DNA from: CALHRB01 sp964473465
GTDB lineage: Bacteria; Bacteroidota; Ignavibacteria; Kapaibacteriales; UBA2268
Assembly: GCA_964473465.1 (NCBI GenBank)
Contig: CAYYPE010000003.1
Coordinates: 124,001 to 188,000, forward strand
Reading direction: 5' to 3'
Length of the DNA: 64,000 nucleotides
The notes under the pieces were generated by a model. That model saw nothing but the letters and a program-made list of their open reading frames with translations. It was not told the origin of the DNA and made no database searches. Of this stretch, positions 28,092-36,534 are shown piece after piece (the first letter of the stretch is position 1; each line of letters begins with the position of its first letter). The position numbers were made by a program, and so were the translations under genes.

Positions 28092-29168
28092 TTATTTTTG
28101 GAAAATTATTGTATTTGGGTTTAGGCCGCAAGAGAATTTTTTTTTGGGTTTGTCGGGGGATAGAAAATCATATATAAGAATTTCTCCATTTATTTGATAG
28201 TTTTTAGCATTGCCAATCCATAGCGTTTTATCAAATTCATAGTAAGCAATACTATACCAAATATCTGATATTTTTGGATTTGTGATTAATCGTTCTGGAT
28301 GTGCTTGAAGCGAATTTAAATCAATCCTAAAAACACCATCAGAATCAAGAACGTAACCAATATTTTCATTTATATCAAGGCAGAAATCATTTATTTTGAA
28401 TCTCCAATTTCTAACTTCTTTCATCGTATTAATATCATATTCTATCAAACCGCCGATAGAATCTTTTTTTGATGGAAGGTGTTTAAATGAAACGTAGAAT
28501 TTTTTTGTTCTTGGATTACATATTATTTTTATCGGATTGTAGCCTGTTCTTAATGTTAGTTTTTCCTCGAATGAAAAAGCGTCAATGACTGATATAGTGC
28601 TTGACTTTGGATGATCAGAAAAATAATCACCATAACCTGAATTAGCTACAAATAAATAGGCTTCGAAGCCTGCAAGACCTTCGGGGGCTGGACCTACTAT
28701 CATTTTTTTTTCGGTGAGTTTGAATGATGATGGATTAAATACCCTTATTGAATTTTCAAAAATGCACGTAAAAAAAGCAAGAGTGTCATTAAGAATGAAT
28801 ATATTTCTTGGACCCAAATTCCCATCCATTTTTATTCTGCCATAACTTTTTCCATTATTAATATTAAATATTTCGATAGAATTTGAACCAGTAACTGTAA
28901 TATATGCAGTATCTCCTTTTAATGCGATGGAATTTGCAATGTCTCCAAGAACTAATCCGGGATTACTAAGAGAAAAAAAATTATTATAGATAATCCCCTC
29001 ATCTAATACATATTTATCAATTGTTGAATTATTATAACCCCAGAGGCCCTCACAAAGAATAATAGCTGATGAACTTTTTGAGGGAAATAATTTATGTTCA
29101 GGGGCTGTAGGCTCTCTGATACAGCTTATTAAACTTAGAAGAATAAATATTAAGTTGATTTTTTTCAA
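28092..29168 (-). CDS. Surface lipoprotein with YncE/BtuG-like beta-propeller repeats
   Basis: Last gene of the cobalamin-riboswitch operon. The 358-residue protein has a lipoprotein signal with lipobox LISC (Cys16) after MKKINLIFILLSLIS, then repeated propeller-like strands; segments such as VGPAPEGLA and FVANSGYG are typical of YncE-type propellers. In Bacteroides, the B12-binding surface lipoprotein BtuG is a seven-bladed propeller encoded beside BtuB, so a cobalamin-capture role is likely here by context. Start is TTG 29168, five bases after the preceding stop; the intact signal peptide beginning there supports it. Cobalamin binding is inference, not seen. Confidence 0.75.
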   Translation of the reverse strand: MKKINLIFILLSLISCIREPTAPEHKLFPSKSSSAIILCEGLWGYNNSTIDKYVLDEGIIYNNFFSLSNPGLVLGDIANSIALKGDTAYITVTGSNSIEIFNINNGKSYGRIKMDGNLGPRNIFILNDTLAFFTCIFENSIRVFNPSSFKLTEKKMIVGPAPEGLAGFEAYLFVANSGYGDYFSDHPKSSTISVIDAFSFEEKLTLRTGYNPIKIICNPRTKKFYVSFKHLPSKKDSIGGLIEYDINTMKEVRNWRFKINDFCLDINENIGYVLDSDGVFRIDLNSLQAHPERLITNPKISDIWYSIAYYEFDKTLWIGNAKNYQINGEILIYDFLSPDKPKKKFSCGLNPNTIIFQK

Positions 29169-29173
29169 AACAA

Positions 29174-30064
29174 TCAGAAAATGAATTTAAATTGATGAAT
29201 GTTTTTCTTATTTTTTACAATTAAAAAATATATTGAACTACTATCAAAAATATTTTCTATAACAAGATTATAGCTAAAGTAACCAGATGAGATTTTTTTC
29301 CCAAGATAGTTATAAATAAAAAATTCATTATCAGCTTCATAAGTTATTAGCTCATAACTATTTCTATGTGTGATTAATTTCGGAGAATAGCCATCTATCC
29401 TTTCATCCCCGACATTACTAATTTCTTTGATAAGGTTCAAACCAAGAACAGCATCAAGATCGAATCCAGAAATAATAGGGTCATAGAAAGGATGTTCAGG
29501 GTTTTTTAATATGTCATTACAAATATCTCTGAGTTTGATATATTTAACTCTTGACAGTCCAATGATTGACAAATCAAATTTGTCTCCTCCACTATTATGA
29601 ACGTCGAAAGGATCAGCTTTTCCATTTGTAGGAGTTATACCTGCACATCCGACTAAGGTCTTCGTATCGTAAGGGAAATCATAAAATTTAATACCATCTT
29701 CGCTGACTGATACTATCGCAGGCTCTGAAAAGACTTTTTTTGTAACTGGGTTGATAAAAGCATTCTCGAAAATTGTGAAATCAGGTCCATCACCATCGAA
29801 AATAATATAGTTTTTGAAACCAACAACTATTTCACCGCCCAAACCAATTGAACAAATTTGTTTCGGATCAGAAGATGGAGTTAATTCTGAAGCGTTTGTA
29901 TCTGGCAATCCAAAAATATTTCGAGGAAAAAATTCAGATGACTGACCTAAATTCTGTCCGGTTCCGGGTTGGAATTTATACACGGTGTCAATTCCGCTTT
30001 GAAAGTTTTGTGAATTCAAATTAAGACAAAGAATAAAACTGAAAAGAATATATAATTTAATCAT
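29174..30064 (-). CDS. Secreted surface protein of B12 operon, possible BtuH-like role, T9SS-type C-terminus
   Basis: A 296-residue protein with a signal peptide (to about residue 18) and a main domain holding DGDGPDFTIFENAF and GFDLDAVLGLN segments, seen in poorly described bacterial surface proteins that recur beside BtuB genes. The last 75 residues (FFIYNYLGKKISSG, then SSIYFLIVKN) look like a type IX secretion sorting domain. ATG 30064 follows GGAGGA and overlaps the receptor gene by eight bases. A second cobalamin-binding surface protein, BtuH, is known in Bacteroides B12 loci; whether this is related needs a structure comparison. Function is otherwise unknown. Confidence 0.65.
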   Translation of the reverse strand: MIKLYILFSFILCLNLNSQNFQSGIDTVYKFQPGTGQNLGQSSEFFPRNIFGLPDTNASELTPSSDPKQICSIGLGGEIVVGFKNYIIFDGDGPDFTIFENAFINPVTKKVFSEPAIVSVSEDGIKFYDFPYDTKTLVGCAGITPTNGKADPFDVHNSGGDKFDLSIIGLSRVKYIKLRDICNDILKNPEHPFYDPIISGFDLDAVLGLNLIKEISNVGDERIDGYSPKLITHRNSYELITYEADNEFFIYNYLGKKISSGYFSYNLVIENIFDSSSIYFLIVKNKKNIHQFKFIF

Positions 30065-32039
30065 AGTCTTCCTCCAATAAATTCAAATTAAGTCCAAAAC
30101 CAATTTTAAAGGAAAAGCTGGGCATTGGGTAATTTTTAATGATTTCATACCTCCTGTTCAATAAATTTTCAAGGTCTATCCTGAATCGAAAGTTTTGATT
30201 AAATATTCTTATATCTTTAAACAATGATAGATTTACCAAGAAATAGGACGGAAGATAAGAATCATAATCATTTTCCGGCAGATAAAATCTGTGGCTTGAA
30301 TAGAAAAGTTGTATAAGTGAATTTGCAAGCTGAGTTTTTATTAATATTGTGCTATTAATTAGTTCCTGAGGAGTATAGACAATAATTTTTCCCTTTGTGT
30401 AAGATTCCGGAGTTTCATTGCTTATCTTTTGAAGTGTATAATTTAATTTAATGTTTAGCGATTCATCGAACAGAATAAGATTTGATGAGAATTCAAATCC
30501 TCTTGAATAGGTTTCTGCTATGTTTTTTGCACTCCAACGAAGCGGAGAAATTGGGACAGATACAATCTGATCAAAAGTTTTAATTATATATCCACTTAGT
30601 TCAAAGTTAAGATTGTCGATCAATTGACAGTAAAGCCCAAGGTTAAGATTAATTGATTTTTCGGTTTTTAGATTTGAATTTCCATAATTGAGATAATACA
30701 TTTCGTTAAAACTTGGAATCCTAAAATTATTTGAATACAAAACTTTTATTATAAAGTCAGAGTTAAAAAATGCAATCGAGGAGCCTAATGAGAGAGAATA
30801 ATTTGGAAATAATTTTGAAACTGCATCAGCTCTCAAAGCAAGATTTGAAGAGATAGAAATAGACTCTGATGACATCCATTTATAATCAATAGTACTAAAT
30901 CCAGCAATATTATATCTTTTAACAGTATCGCCGACATTTTTATCAAGCATATTACCCCTGAGATGTGAAGCTATCAAATCAATTCCAATACTACAAATAA
31001 AATCCTGAAACCAATTATTTGAGTAAATAGAAGAAAACTGAATTTCAATGTTACTGAAATTTATTTTATTATCAGAAGTTAAAAATGAAAATTCGGGGTT
31101 ATAGTATTCTGTTTTATCAAATTTAAAGCTAAGATTTGATTTGAGAAAGGTTGATTTGCTTAATGATGTTATTAATGGAATGCTAAAAAGAAAATATTTT
31201 TCATCAAGTCGGGCGTCAAGTGATTCGATATGACCTTGTAAAACAGCTCCCGGCGAACCTCGTTGAATTAAACTTAATAAAACAAATGGTTTAGCAGAAA
31301 ACGATTTTTGCTCAATTGGTCTATACAAATAAATTGAAAATCTGTCATATTTTCCATTTTCCCTTTTAAATTCTTTTACCTCACCAAATTGATTTGAATA
31401 AAATGGGAAATTTCCATCTGAATGCTGATAGTCCAGATGACCGACAAACTGATATAAACCAGCAAGAGAAATGTTCGCAGATGCTATAATCTCGTTGAAA
31501 GAGCCATAATCGAAATTTAATAATAGTCCATTATTTCTTATGTTATTCATCGTCTCTAGGTTCACTACCCCAGCTATCGAATTTGAGCCTGATATTGAGG
31601 AGGAACCACCCTTGAAAATCTGAATTTGTTCTACTATGGATATAGGGATAATGTTAAGATCAAGCATTGAAGTTTGTGATGAGTTAAGCCTCATACCTTC
31701 AAAAGTTAAAAGAGTTTGCATTGAGTTTGTTCCTCTTAAAGAGATAGATTTTAATCCACCTAAACCTCCATAATCCCGAATATAAATTCCCGGCTGATAA
31801 TCCAGCACATCTGCTAAATTACTGGGGTTAATATCTTTTATCTCTTGATGGCTTATTATTGATGTATTAGTATATTTAAAAACATTATCAATATTATTTT
31901 TTTGCCCTTCTACAGTTATTATCGGGAATTTTTTCTTGATCAGTGTGTCAGTTTCCTGATTTTGATTTCCAAAGACAAAAAAATCATTTCGAAAAATTAA
32001 AATCAAAAAATATATCAGTTTAACTATATTATTTTTCAA
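30057..32039 (-). CDS. TonB-dependent outer-membrane receptor, BtuB-like (vitamin B12)
   Basis: A 660-residue outer-membrane receptor. After a signal peptide and a TonB-box-like ITVEG comes a plug domain (about 55-165, with IKDINPSNLADVLDYQPG and GSNSIAGVVNL) and a 22-strand-type beta barrel ending in alternating aromatic strands. The size is close to BtuB and smaller than siderophore receptors of this phylum. Regulation by the upstream cobalamin riboswitch makes B12 the likely ligand. Start is TTG 32039, directly after the TAA of the propeller gene, with no clear Shine-Dalgarno site, so translation may be coupled. The last few residues (LLEEDYD) extend past the usual terminal aromatic. Confidence 0.86.
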   Translation of the reverse strand: MKNNIVKLIYFLILIFRNDFFVFGNQNQETDTLIKKKFPIITVEGQKNNIDNVFKYTNTSIISHQEIKDINPSNLADVLDYQPGIYIRDYGGLGGLKSISLRGTNSMQTLLTFEGMRLNSSQTSMLDLNIIPISIVEQIQIFKGGSSSISGSNSIAGVVNLETMNNIRNNGLLLNFDYGSFNEIIASANISLAGLYQFVGHLDYQHSDGNFPFYSNQFGEVKEFKRENGKYDRFSIYLYRPIEQKSFSAKPFVLLSLIQRGSPGAVLQGHIESLDARLDEKYFLFSIPLITSLSKSTFLKSNLSFKFDKTEYYNPEFSFLTSDNKINFSNIEIQFSSIYSNNWFQDFICSIGIDLIASHLRGNMLDKNVGDTVKRYNIAGFSTIDYKWMSSESISISSNLALRADAVSKLFPNYSLSLGSSIAFFNSDFIIKVLYSNNFRIPSFNEMYYLNYGNSNLKTEKSINLNLGLYCQLIDNLNFELSGYIIKTFDQIVSVPISPLRWSAKNIAETYSRGFEFSSNLILFDESLNIKLNYTLQKISNETPESYTKGKIIVYTPQELINSTILIKTQLANSLIQLFYSSHRFYLPENDYDSYLPSYFLVNLSLFKDIRIFNQNFRFRIDLENLLNRRYEIIKNYPMPSFSFKIGFGLNLNLLEEDYD

Positions 32040-33383
32040 TTATTTGGCCAGAATAAAAGGAAAACCATAAGTATTAAAATTATTTTTAATAATAAGATAA
32101 TAATAACCATTTGCCGAATTGATTTCACTTAAATCAATATATAGTTCATCAGATTTCAGATTTGATTTTTGATGAATTAACTCACCTAAGGAATTAAAAA
32201 TTTGAATAGACACATTTTTATTTTGAAAATTTATATTTCTAATTTCAATTAAGTTTGATGCAAAATTAAAACTTACGAATGGTTTACCCTCTGATAACTC
32301 TACTTTAGATGGAACATTATTTGAAAAAACTTGAAAGCTGGAATTGGGTTGATATGTATCTTTGATAAATTCATTAGCCACAAAAAGGAGTTGTATAGGA
32401 CTTTCGATGAGTAAAAGACCTTCGGGATTGGCTTCAGTTTCAATAGAATCAATTAATTCCCCTTCGAAATTGTGAATATAAACAACACTATTATAGCTTG
32501 AAGTGATAATCTGGTTAAGTTTGGGAGAATAAACAGATTCTCTTGGACCGTTATAGCCCCCAGTTGGTAATTTGATTTTTTTCAGGATTTCATTGCTTTT
32601 TAAATCAATAATGGTTAGATCGTGCGAATTATTATTGGTAGTTATTAAAATATCATCGACAATTGTAATATGATTTGAGACATCACCCGTTAAAATAGTT
32701 TTTTCTAATTCGTATTTACTTCCATTGTTCTTGTAGATTTGAACAGATGAATTTGCAGCTCCAAAATCACCTTCATTTAAAACTATTATTTTGTTTTGGT
32801 TATAGAAAGCTGTTTTTTGAACATTAACACCTGCTTTCAAGGTATCAATAAACTGATTTTTAATGAGGTTAAAAACATAGACAAAACCCGGGTCTGTGAA
32901 TGAAGGACGGTGGCTAATGAATAATAAATCTTTATATGCTGTCAAAGCAGACGATGAAATATTAGGTAAATTTTTAATAATTTTTTCGCCATTTCCAATA
33001 TTATAAATTTCGATTTCATTAAATGAGCTATAATAAATATTAGGATAATCATAACCGGGTCGGAAAGGAAACTGAAATGACCCAAATTCAAATTCCCTCA
33101 CTAAATGAGGCTCTTCTAAAAATTTACCTTCAGGATTTTGGCTAAAAAGTTTTGCCTGCCACCAAGAGGGTGATTCATCACCATCATCTTTTGATCCGTT
33201 GAAATTAGCATCGTAGCCGGCACAGAAAATGTTCACATTTTGATTCTTGTCGTCATAAATGAAAGAAACAGGTTGTTTGCCAACCTTGTAAGATCCAATC
33301 AAATGATTCCAGAAATCAGCTCTTAGAAATGCAAAAGTGATAAAGAAAAGTAAAAAACTCAAAGCAAATGATGCTTTTTTCAT
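32040..33383 (-). CDS. Secreted beta-propeller protein with T9SS-type sorting domain, first gene of B12 operon
   Basis: A 447-residue exported protein. A signal peptide (to about residue 22) is followed by about 330 residues of YncE-like propeller repeats (for example ILTTNNNSHDLTIIDL, then KLPTGGYNGPRESVYS) and a C-terminal domain with SIQIFNSLGELI and NGYYYLIIKN, typical of type IX secretion sorting domains. It begins at ATG 33383 after GGGAGG, about 140 bases downstream of the cobalamin riboswitch. Propeller plus B12 control suggests a BtuG-like cobalamin-capture role, reaching the surface by a route different from the lipoprotein at the other end of the operon. Confidence 0.75.
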   Translation of the reverse strand: MKKASFALSFLLFFITFAFLRADFWNHLIGSYKVGKQPVSFIYDDKNQNVNIFCAGYDANFNGSKDDGDESPSWWQAKLFSQNPEGKFLEEPHLVREFEFGSFQFPFRPGYDYPNIYYSSFNEIEIYNIGNGEKIIKNLPNISSSALTAYKDLLFISHRPSFTDPGFVYVFNLIKNQFIDTLKAGVNVQKTAFYNQNKIIVLNEGDFGAANSSVQIYKNNGSKYELEKTILTGDVSNHITIVDDILITTNNNSHDLTIIDLKSNEILKKIKLPTGGYNGPRESVYSPKLNQIITSSYNSVVYIHNFEGELIDSIETEANPEGLLLIESPIQLLFVANEFIKDTYQPNSSFQVFSNNVPSKVELSEGKPFVSFNFASNLIEIRNINFQNKNVSIQIFNSLGELIHQKSNLKSDELYIDLSEINSANGYYYLIIKNNFNTYGFPFILAK

Positions 33384-33522
33384 AATAAACCTCCCTTAAT
33401 TATTAAAAAAAATAATAAAATTTTGGGGAAATACTGATAAAGGAATAAAAAGAAGGTTTATCGAGTATCTCCTCATTGCATCCGTTTACGCGGACTTTTT
33501 CCATTTAAAATGTCAATGAGCA

Positions 33523-33696
33523 TCACAGGCAGGTCTTCTGACTTCGATTTCATCCTTACTTTTCGCCTTCCCATTCTATTAAGAACAGTGGCTGTTCAAT
33601 AAAGAACCTGAAAAGCTTGTCCATCGTTACAGCGGCGTAACCGTTCCCGATTATTCACGGGATTCCCTATTATCTGTTTTTAAAACAGACCTGTAA
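33523..33696 (-). promoter_or_regulatory. Cobalamin (B12) riboswitch
   Basis: On the - strand the conserved aptamer parts appear in order: TTACAGG (P1 5' arm, 33690-33696), AGGGAATC, GTGAATAATC, CGCCGCTGTAA, the GCCACTG segment, GGGAAGGCG, and GTCAGAAGACCTGCCTGT, whose end pairs with the P1 arm (33523-33529, one G-U pair). It controls the propeller-BtuB-surface protein-lipoprotein operon; high B12 should lower expression. Just downstream a CTCATTG/CAATGAG stem (33514-33520 with 33472-33478) could be the expression platform. Confidence 0.95.
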
Positions 33697-33705
33697 TGAA
33701 CGATA

Positions 33706-33736
33706 CAAAATTAGAAAATTTAAACTTAAAAACAAA
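33706..33736 (-). promoter_or_regulatory. Bacteroidota-type promoter of the B12 operon
   Basis: On the - strand TTTG (33733-33736), 19 bases, then TAATTTTG (33706-33713) matches the Bacteroidota consensus TTTG-N19-TAnnTTTG. Transcription would start near 33699, three bases before the riboswitch P1 stem, which is exactly where an aptamer leader should begin. This agreement makes the call stronger than the short motif alone. Confidence 0.7.
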
Positions 33737-33743
33737 AAATGAA

Positions 33744-34148
33744 TTATGCTGATTTTTCTCTAATAATGAGACCAATAATCAGACCAAAAATAGTAAAAGC
33801 TATAACAGACTGGAGGAACCACCCAAGAGCTAACAAATAAGGTATTGGCATGTAAGCATAAGTCCCATATCCGTAAGACAGCCCCCATGCTATTCCATAT
33901 ATCAGACCATACATTATTCCATTGGCAACTGATTTTCTGTCAATTAAACGATAATAAATGTAAGTAAAGAATAAAATTGATAAAAAAGATACAACATAAC
34001 CAAGACCCCATTTCATTTCTTCAATCGGTCTCCATAGTTCAGAAGACTGGCTGAATAAACTCATCAAAATGACCCCATTTGCCAACCAATCAAGAAAAGA
34101 AGATACAATAAATACTACAAATACTGCTATAAGATATTTTTTAAACAT
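33744..34148 (-). CDS. Small four-helix membrane protein, function unknown
   Basis: A 134-residue hydrophobic protein with four probable membrane helices (about 5-30, 49-68, 76-96, 103-128) and few charged residues; a Gly/Tyr-rich segment GIAWGLSYGYGTYAY lies in helix three. I do not recognise a family. It is upstream of the B12 riboswitch on the same strand, but the promoter and riboswitch lie after its stop, so it is probably a separate transcript. It begins at ATG 34148; the upstream sequence TTTGAGGCTTCT gives a plausible ribosome-binding site. Confidence 0.65.
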   Translation of the reverse strand: MFKKYLIAVFVVFIVSSFLDWLANGVILMSLFSQSSELWRPIEEMKWGLGYVVSFLSILFFTYIYYRLIDRKSVANGIMYGLIYGIAWGLSYGYGTYAYMPIPYLLALGWFLQSVIAFTIFGLIIGLIIREKSA

Positions 34149-34331
34149 AGAAGCCTCAAAAATGTTGGAACAAAATTAAATAATCTGCCAAATTTAGTTT
34201 TTAATTTTCATTTAGCCAAAAAAAACTTTTTAATTGATAAAAATTAGATTAAACTTTTGAATATTATAATTGAATTGTTATAAGTTAATTAAATTTGTAG
34301 TTTTTTAATTAATTAATAATAAAATTAAAAT

Positions 34332-35648
34332 TTGGAATCAAAGGAGATAATTTTAAAAAAGCTATTTTCTTTACAAAGGTTTGGCATAAAACCCGGACTT
34401 GAAAGAATATCCAGACTTCTTGATAGAATAGGAAACCCACAGGAAAATTTTAAATCTATTCATATTGCCGGAACCAACGGAAAGGGTTCTGTCAGTTCAA
34501 TGTTATCGGCAATCCTGATTTCATCTGGTTACAAAGTTGGATTATATACATCTCCACATATTTTAAGATTTAACGAAAGAATAAAAATCAATGGAATGGA
34601 AATTGATGATGAGTATTTAATACACTATGCTAAGCTACTATTGAGTCAGTCAAAGGGGGAAGAAATTACTTTTTTTGAAATTACAACCGCTATTGCATTT
34701 AAATACTTTTCAGATAAACATGTTGATGTTGCTATTATTGAGACTGGTATGGGGGGGAGATTCGATGCAACAAATATCATCAATCCAATTTTATCAGTAA
34801 TTACAAGTATTAGTATTGACCATCAGCAATACCTTGGAAATACAATTAAGGAAATTGCTTTTGAGAAGGCTGGAATAATAAAACTCAATACACCGACAGT
34901 TACTTTAAACAGAAATCCTGAGGTTATGGAGGTTATCAGAAATAAATGTTTAGAAATGAATTCAAGATTAATTGAGGCTCAGGAGATTATATCTTTTATG
35001 AATATATCATTCAATAAAGATTTCAAAATGAGCCTGGAATTAAGAGATAACACTCTTTTACCAAAGAAAATTACTGTTGGACTCTGTGGTTATCATCAGG
35101 TTGAGAATACACAAATTGTTCTTGCAGCAATTGAAATCCTGAAATCAAAATTTGAATTTAAAGAAAAATCTATAATTAATGGTCTCGAAATCGTTAAAGA
35201 ACAGACCGGTTTACACGGAAGAATAGAATTATTAAAGGCTGAACCTCTATTTTTGGTTGATGTGGCTCATAATCCATCTGCAGTTGAACAATTAGTGAAG
35301 ACCCTTAATGAATGCGGTTATAAAGATACAAGATGGAATTTGATTTTCAATGCGATGAGTGATAAAGATGTTGAAAATATGTTAGTGTATCTATACAAAA
35401 TTACTGACACTTTGATGATACCAAATCTGAAAATTGAAAGAGCTTTAGATAATTCAGAAATATATCTGATTGCCAATAAAATTGGATATCAAAAAATCAG
35501 GCTTTTTGAATCAATTGATGTATTAATTGATGAAATATTAATTTTGAATGCACCAATATTACTGACAGGAAGTTTTTACCTTTTGGGTGAGTTTCTTTCG
35601 AATGATAAAGTTGAGCAATTAGGACTGGAAAGAAAAATATATGATTAA
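34332..35648 (+). CDS. folC: Bifunctional folylpolyglutamate synthase/dihydrofolate synthase
   Basis: Adds glutamate to dihydropteroate and folates. The 438-residue Mur-ligase-family protein has the P-loop AGTNGKGSVS, the omega-loop region GLYTSPHILRFNERI, the ETGMGGRFDATN motif and the C-terminal DVAHNPSA motif. The start is uncertain: TTG 34332 gives the expected short lead before FGIKPGLERI, but no Shine-Dalgarno site precedes it and no ATG or GTG is available. Its end overlaps the EamA transporter gene by eight bases. Confidence 0.93.
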   Translation: MESKEIILKKLFSLQRFGIKPGLERISRLLDRIGNPQENFKSIHIAGTNGKGSVSSMLSAILISSGYKVGLYTSPHILRFNERIKINGMEIDDEYLIHYAKLLLSQSKGEEITFFEITTAIAFKYFSDKHVDVAIIETGMGGRFDATNIINPILSVITSISIDHQQYLGNTIKEIAFEKAGIIKLNTPTVTLNRNPEVMEVIRNKCLEMNSRLIEAQEIISFMNISFNKDFKMSLELRDNTLLPKKITVGLCGYHQVENTQIVLAAIEILKSKFEFKEKSIINGLEIVKEQTGLHGRIELLKAEPLFLVDVAHNPSAVEQLVKTLNECGYKDTRWNLIFNAMSDKDVENMLVYLYKITDTLMIPNLKIERALDNSEIYLIANKIGYQKIRLFESIDVLIDEILILNAPILLTGSFYLLGEFLSNDKVEQLGLERKIYD

Positions 35649-36534
35649 TTATATAGGTGAATTGGCTGCTCTGGGAGCCGCATTTTTGTGGTCTTTTTCT
35701 CCTTTTGTATTTACATTAGCCGCCAGAAGAATAGGAACATTACAGTTGAATGTAACAAGATTATTTGTTGCTGGTATATTTCTATTTCTTACCATAATTT
35801 TTTCTGGGATTGAATTTTCGTTGACATTAACTCAGTTCTATCTACTCGCATTAAGTGGATTTATTGGATTGGTCTTGGGCGACACTTTTTTATTTAAATC
35901 ATTTAAAGAAATAGGTCCGAGAGCTACAATGTTAATAATGTCGCTTAATCCGGCTCTGTCAGCCTTGATTTCTTATTTTTGGCTAAATGAAAGATTGTCT
36001 GTATTTGCGATATTGGGTATTGGGGTTACAATATTTGGAATAATGTTAGTTATACTTGAGAAAGAGGCAAATGGGGAAGGTTCGAAAAAGATTGCCAAAC
36101 TGTCACTCATTTACGCAATACTTGCCACATTAGGGCAGGGAATAGGATTAATATTCGCAAAACTGGCTTTTATGGAAGGCTCCATAGATAGCATATTAGC
36201 TACTTTTATAAGAATTTCTTCCTCTGCTGTGATTTTTTTGATTTTATTACTTGTAACGGGTAGATTCCAAAATCCGGTGAAATTATTTAGTAATGACATT
36301 AAATCTTTTGGCTTGGTAATATTAGGCTCAATATTAGGACCCTTTTTGGGTGTAACATTGAGCCTTGTTTCAATAAACTATACTCAAGTAGGAATAGCTG
36401 CGACTTTGATGGCCACTCCACCCATAATTATGCTACCGGTTGCAGCGATTTTGTTTAAAGAAAAACTTACCCTTAAATCAATCATCGGGGCAATAATAGC
36501 TGTTGGTGGAGTTGCTATTCTTTTCCTGAGATGA
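35641..36534 (+). CDS. EamA/DMT-family transporter
   Basis: A 297-residue inner-membrane protein with ten helices in two EamA repeats (about 5-138 and 152-296), each with the family pattern of a glycine/proline-rich fourth helix (for example SLNPALSALISYFWLNE and TPPIIMLPVAAILFKE). Such proteins export or import small metabolites; the substrate cannot be told. It is translationally coupled to folC and convergent with the OmpA gene, with no spacing between the stops. Confidence 0.88.
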   Translation: MINYIGELAALGAAFLWSFSPFVFTLAARRIGTLQLNVTRLFVAGIFLFLTIIFSGIEFSLTLTQFYLLALSGFIGLVLGDTFLFKSFKEIGPRATMLIMSLNPALSALISYFWLNERLSVFAILGIGVTIFGIMLVILEKEANGEGSKKIAKLSLIYAILATLGQGIGLIFAKLAFMEGSIDSILATFIRISSSAVIFLILLLVTGRFQNPVKLFSNDIKSFGLVILGSILGPFLGVTLSLVSINYTQVGIAATLMATPPIIMLPVAAILFKEKLTLKSIIGAIIAVGGVAILFLR

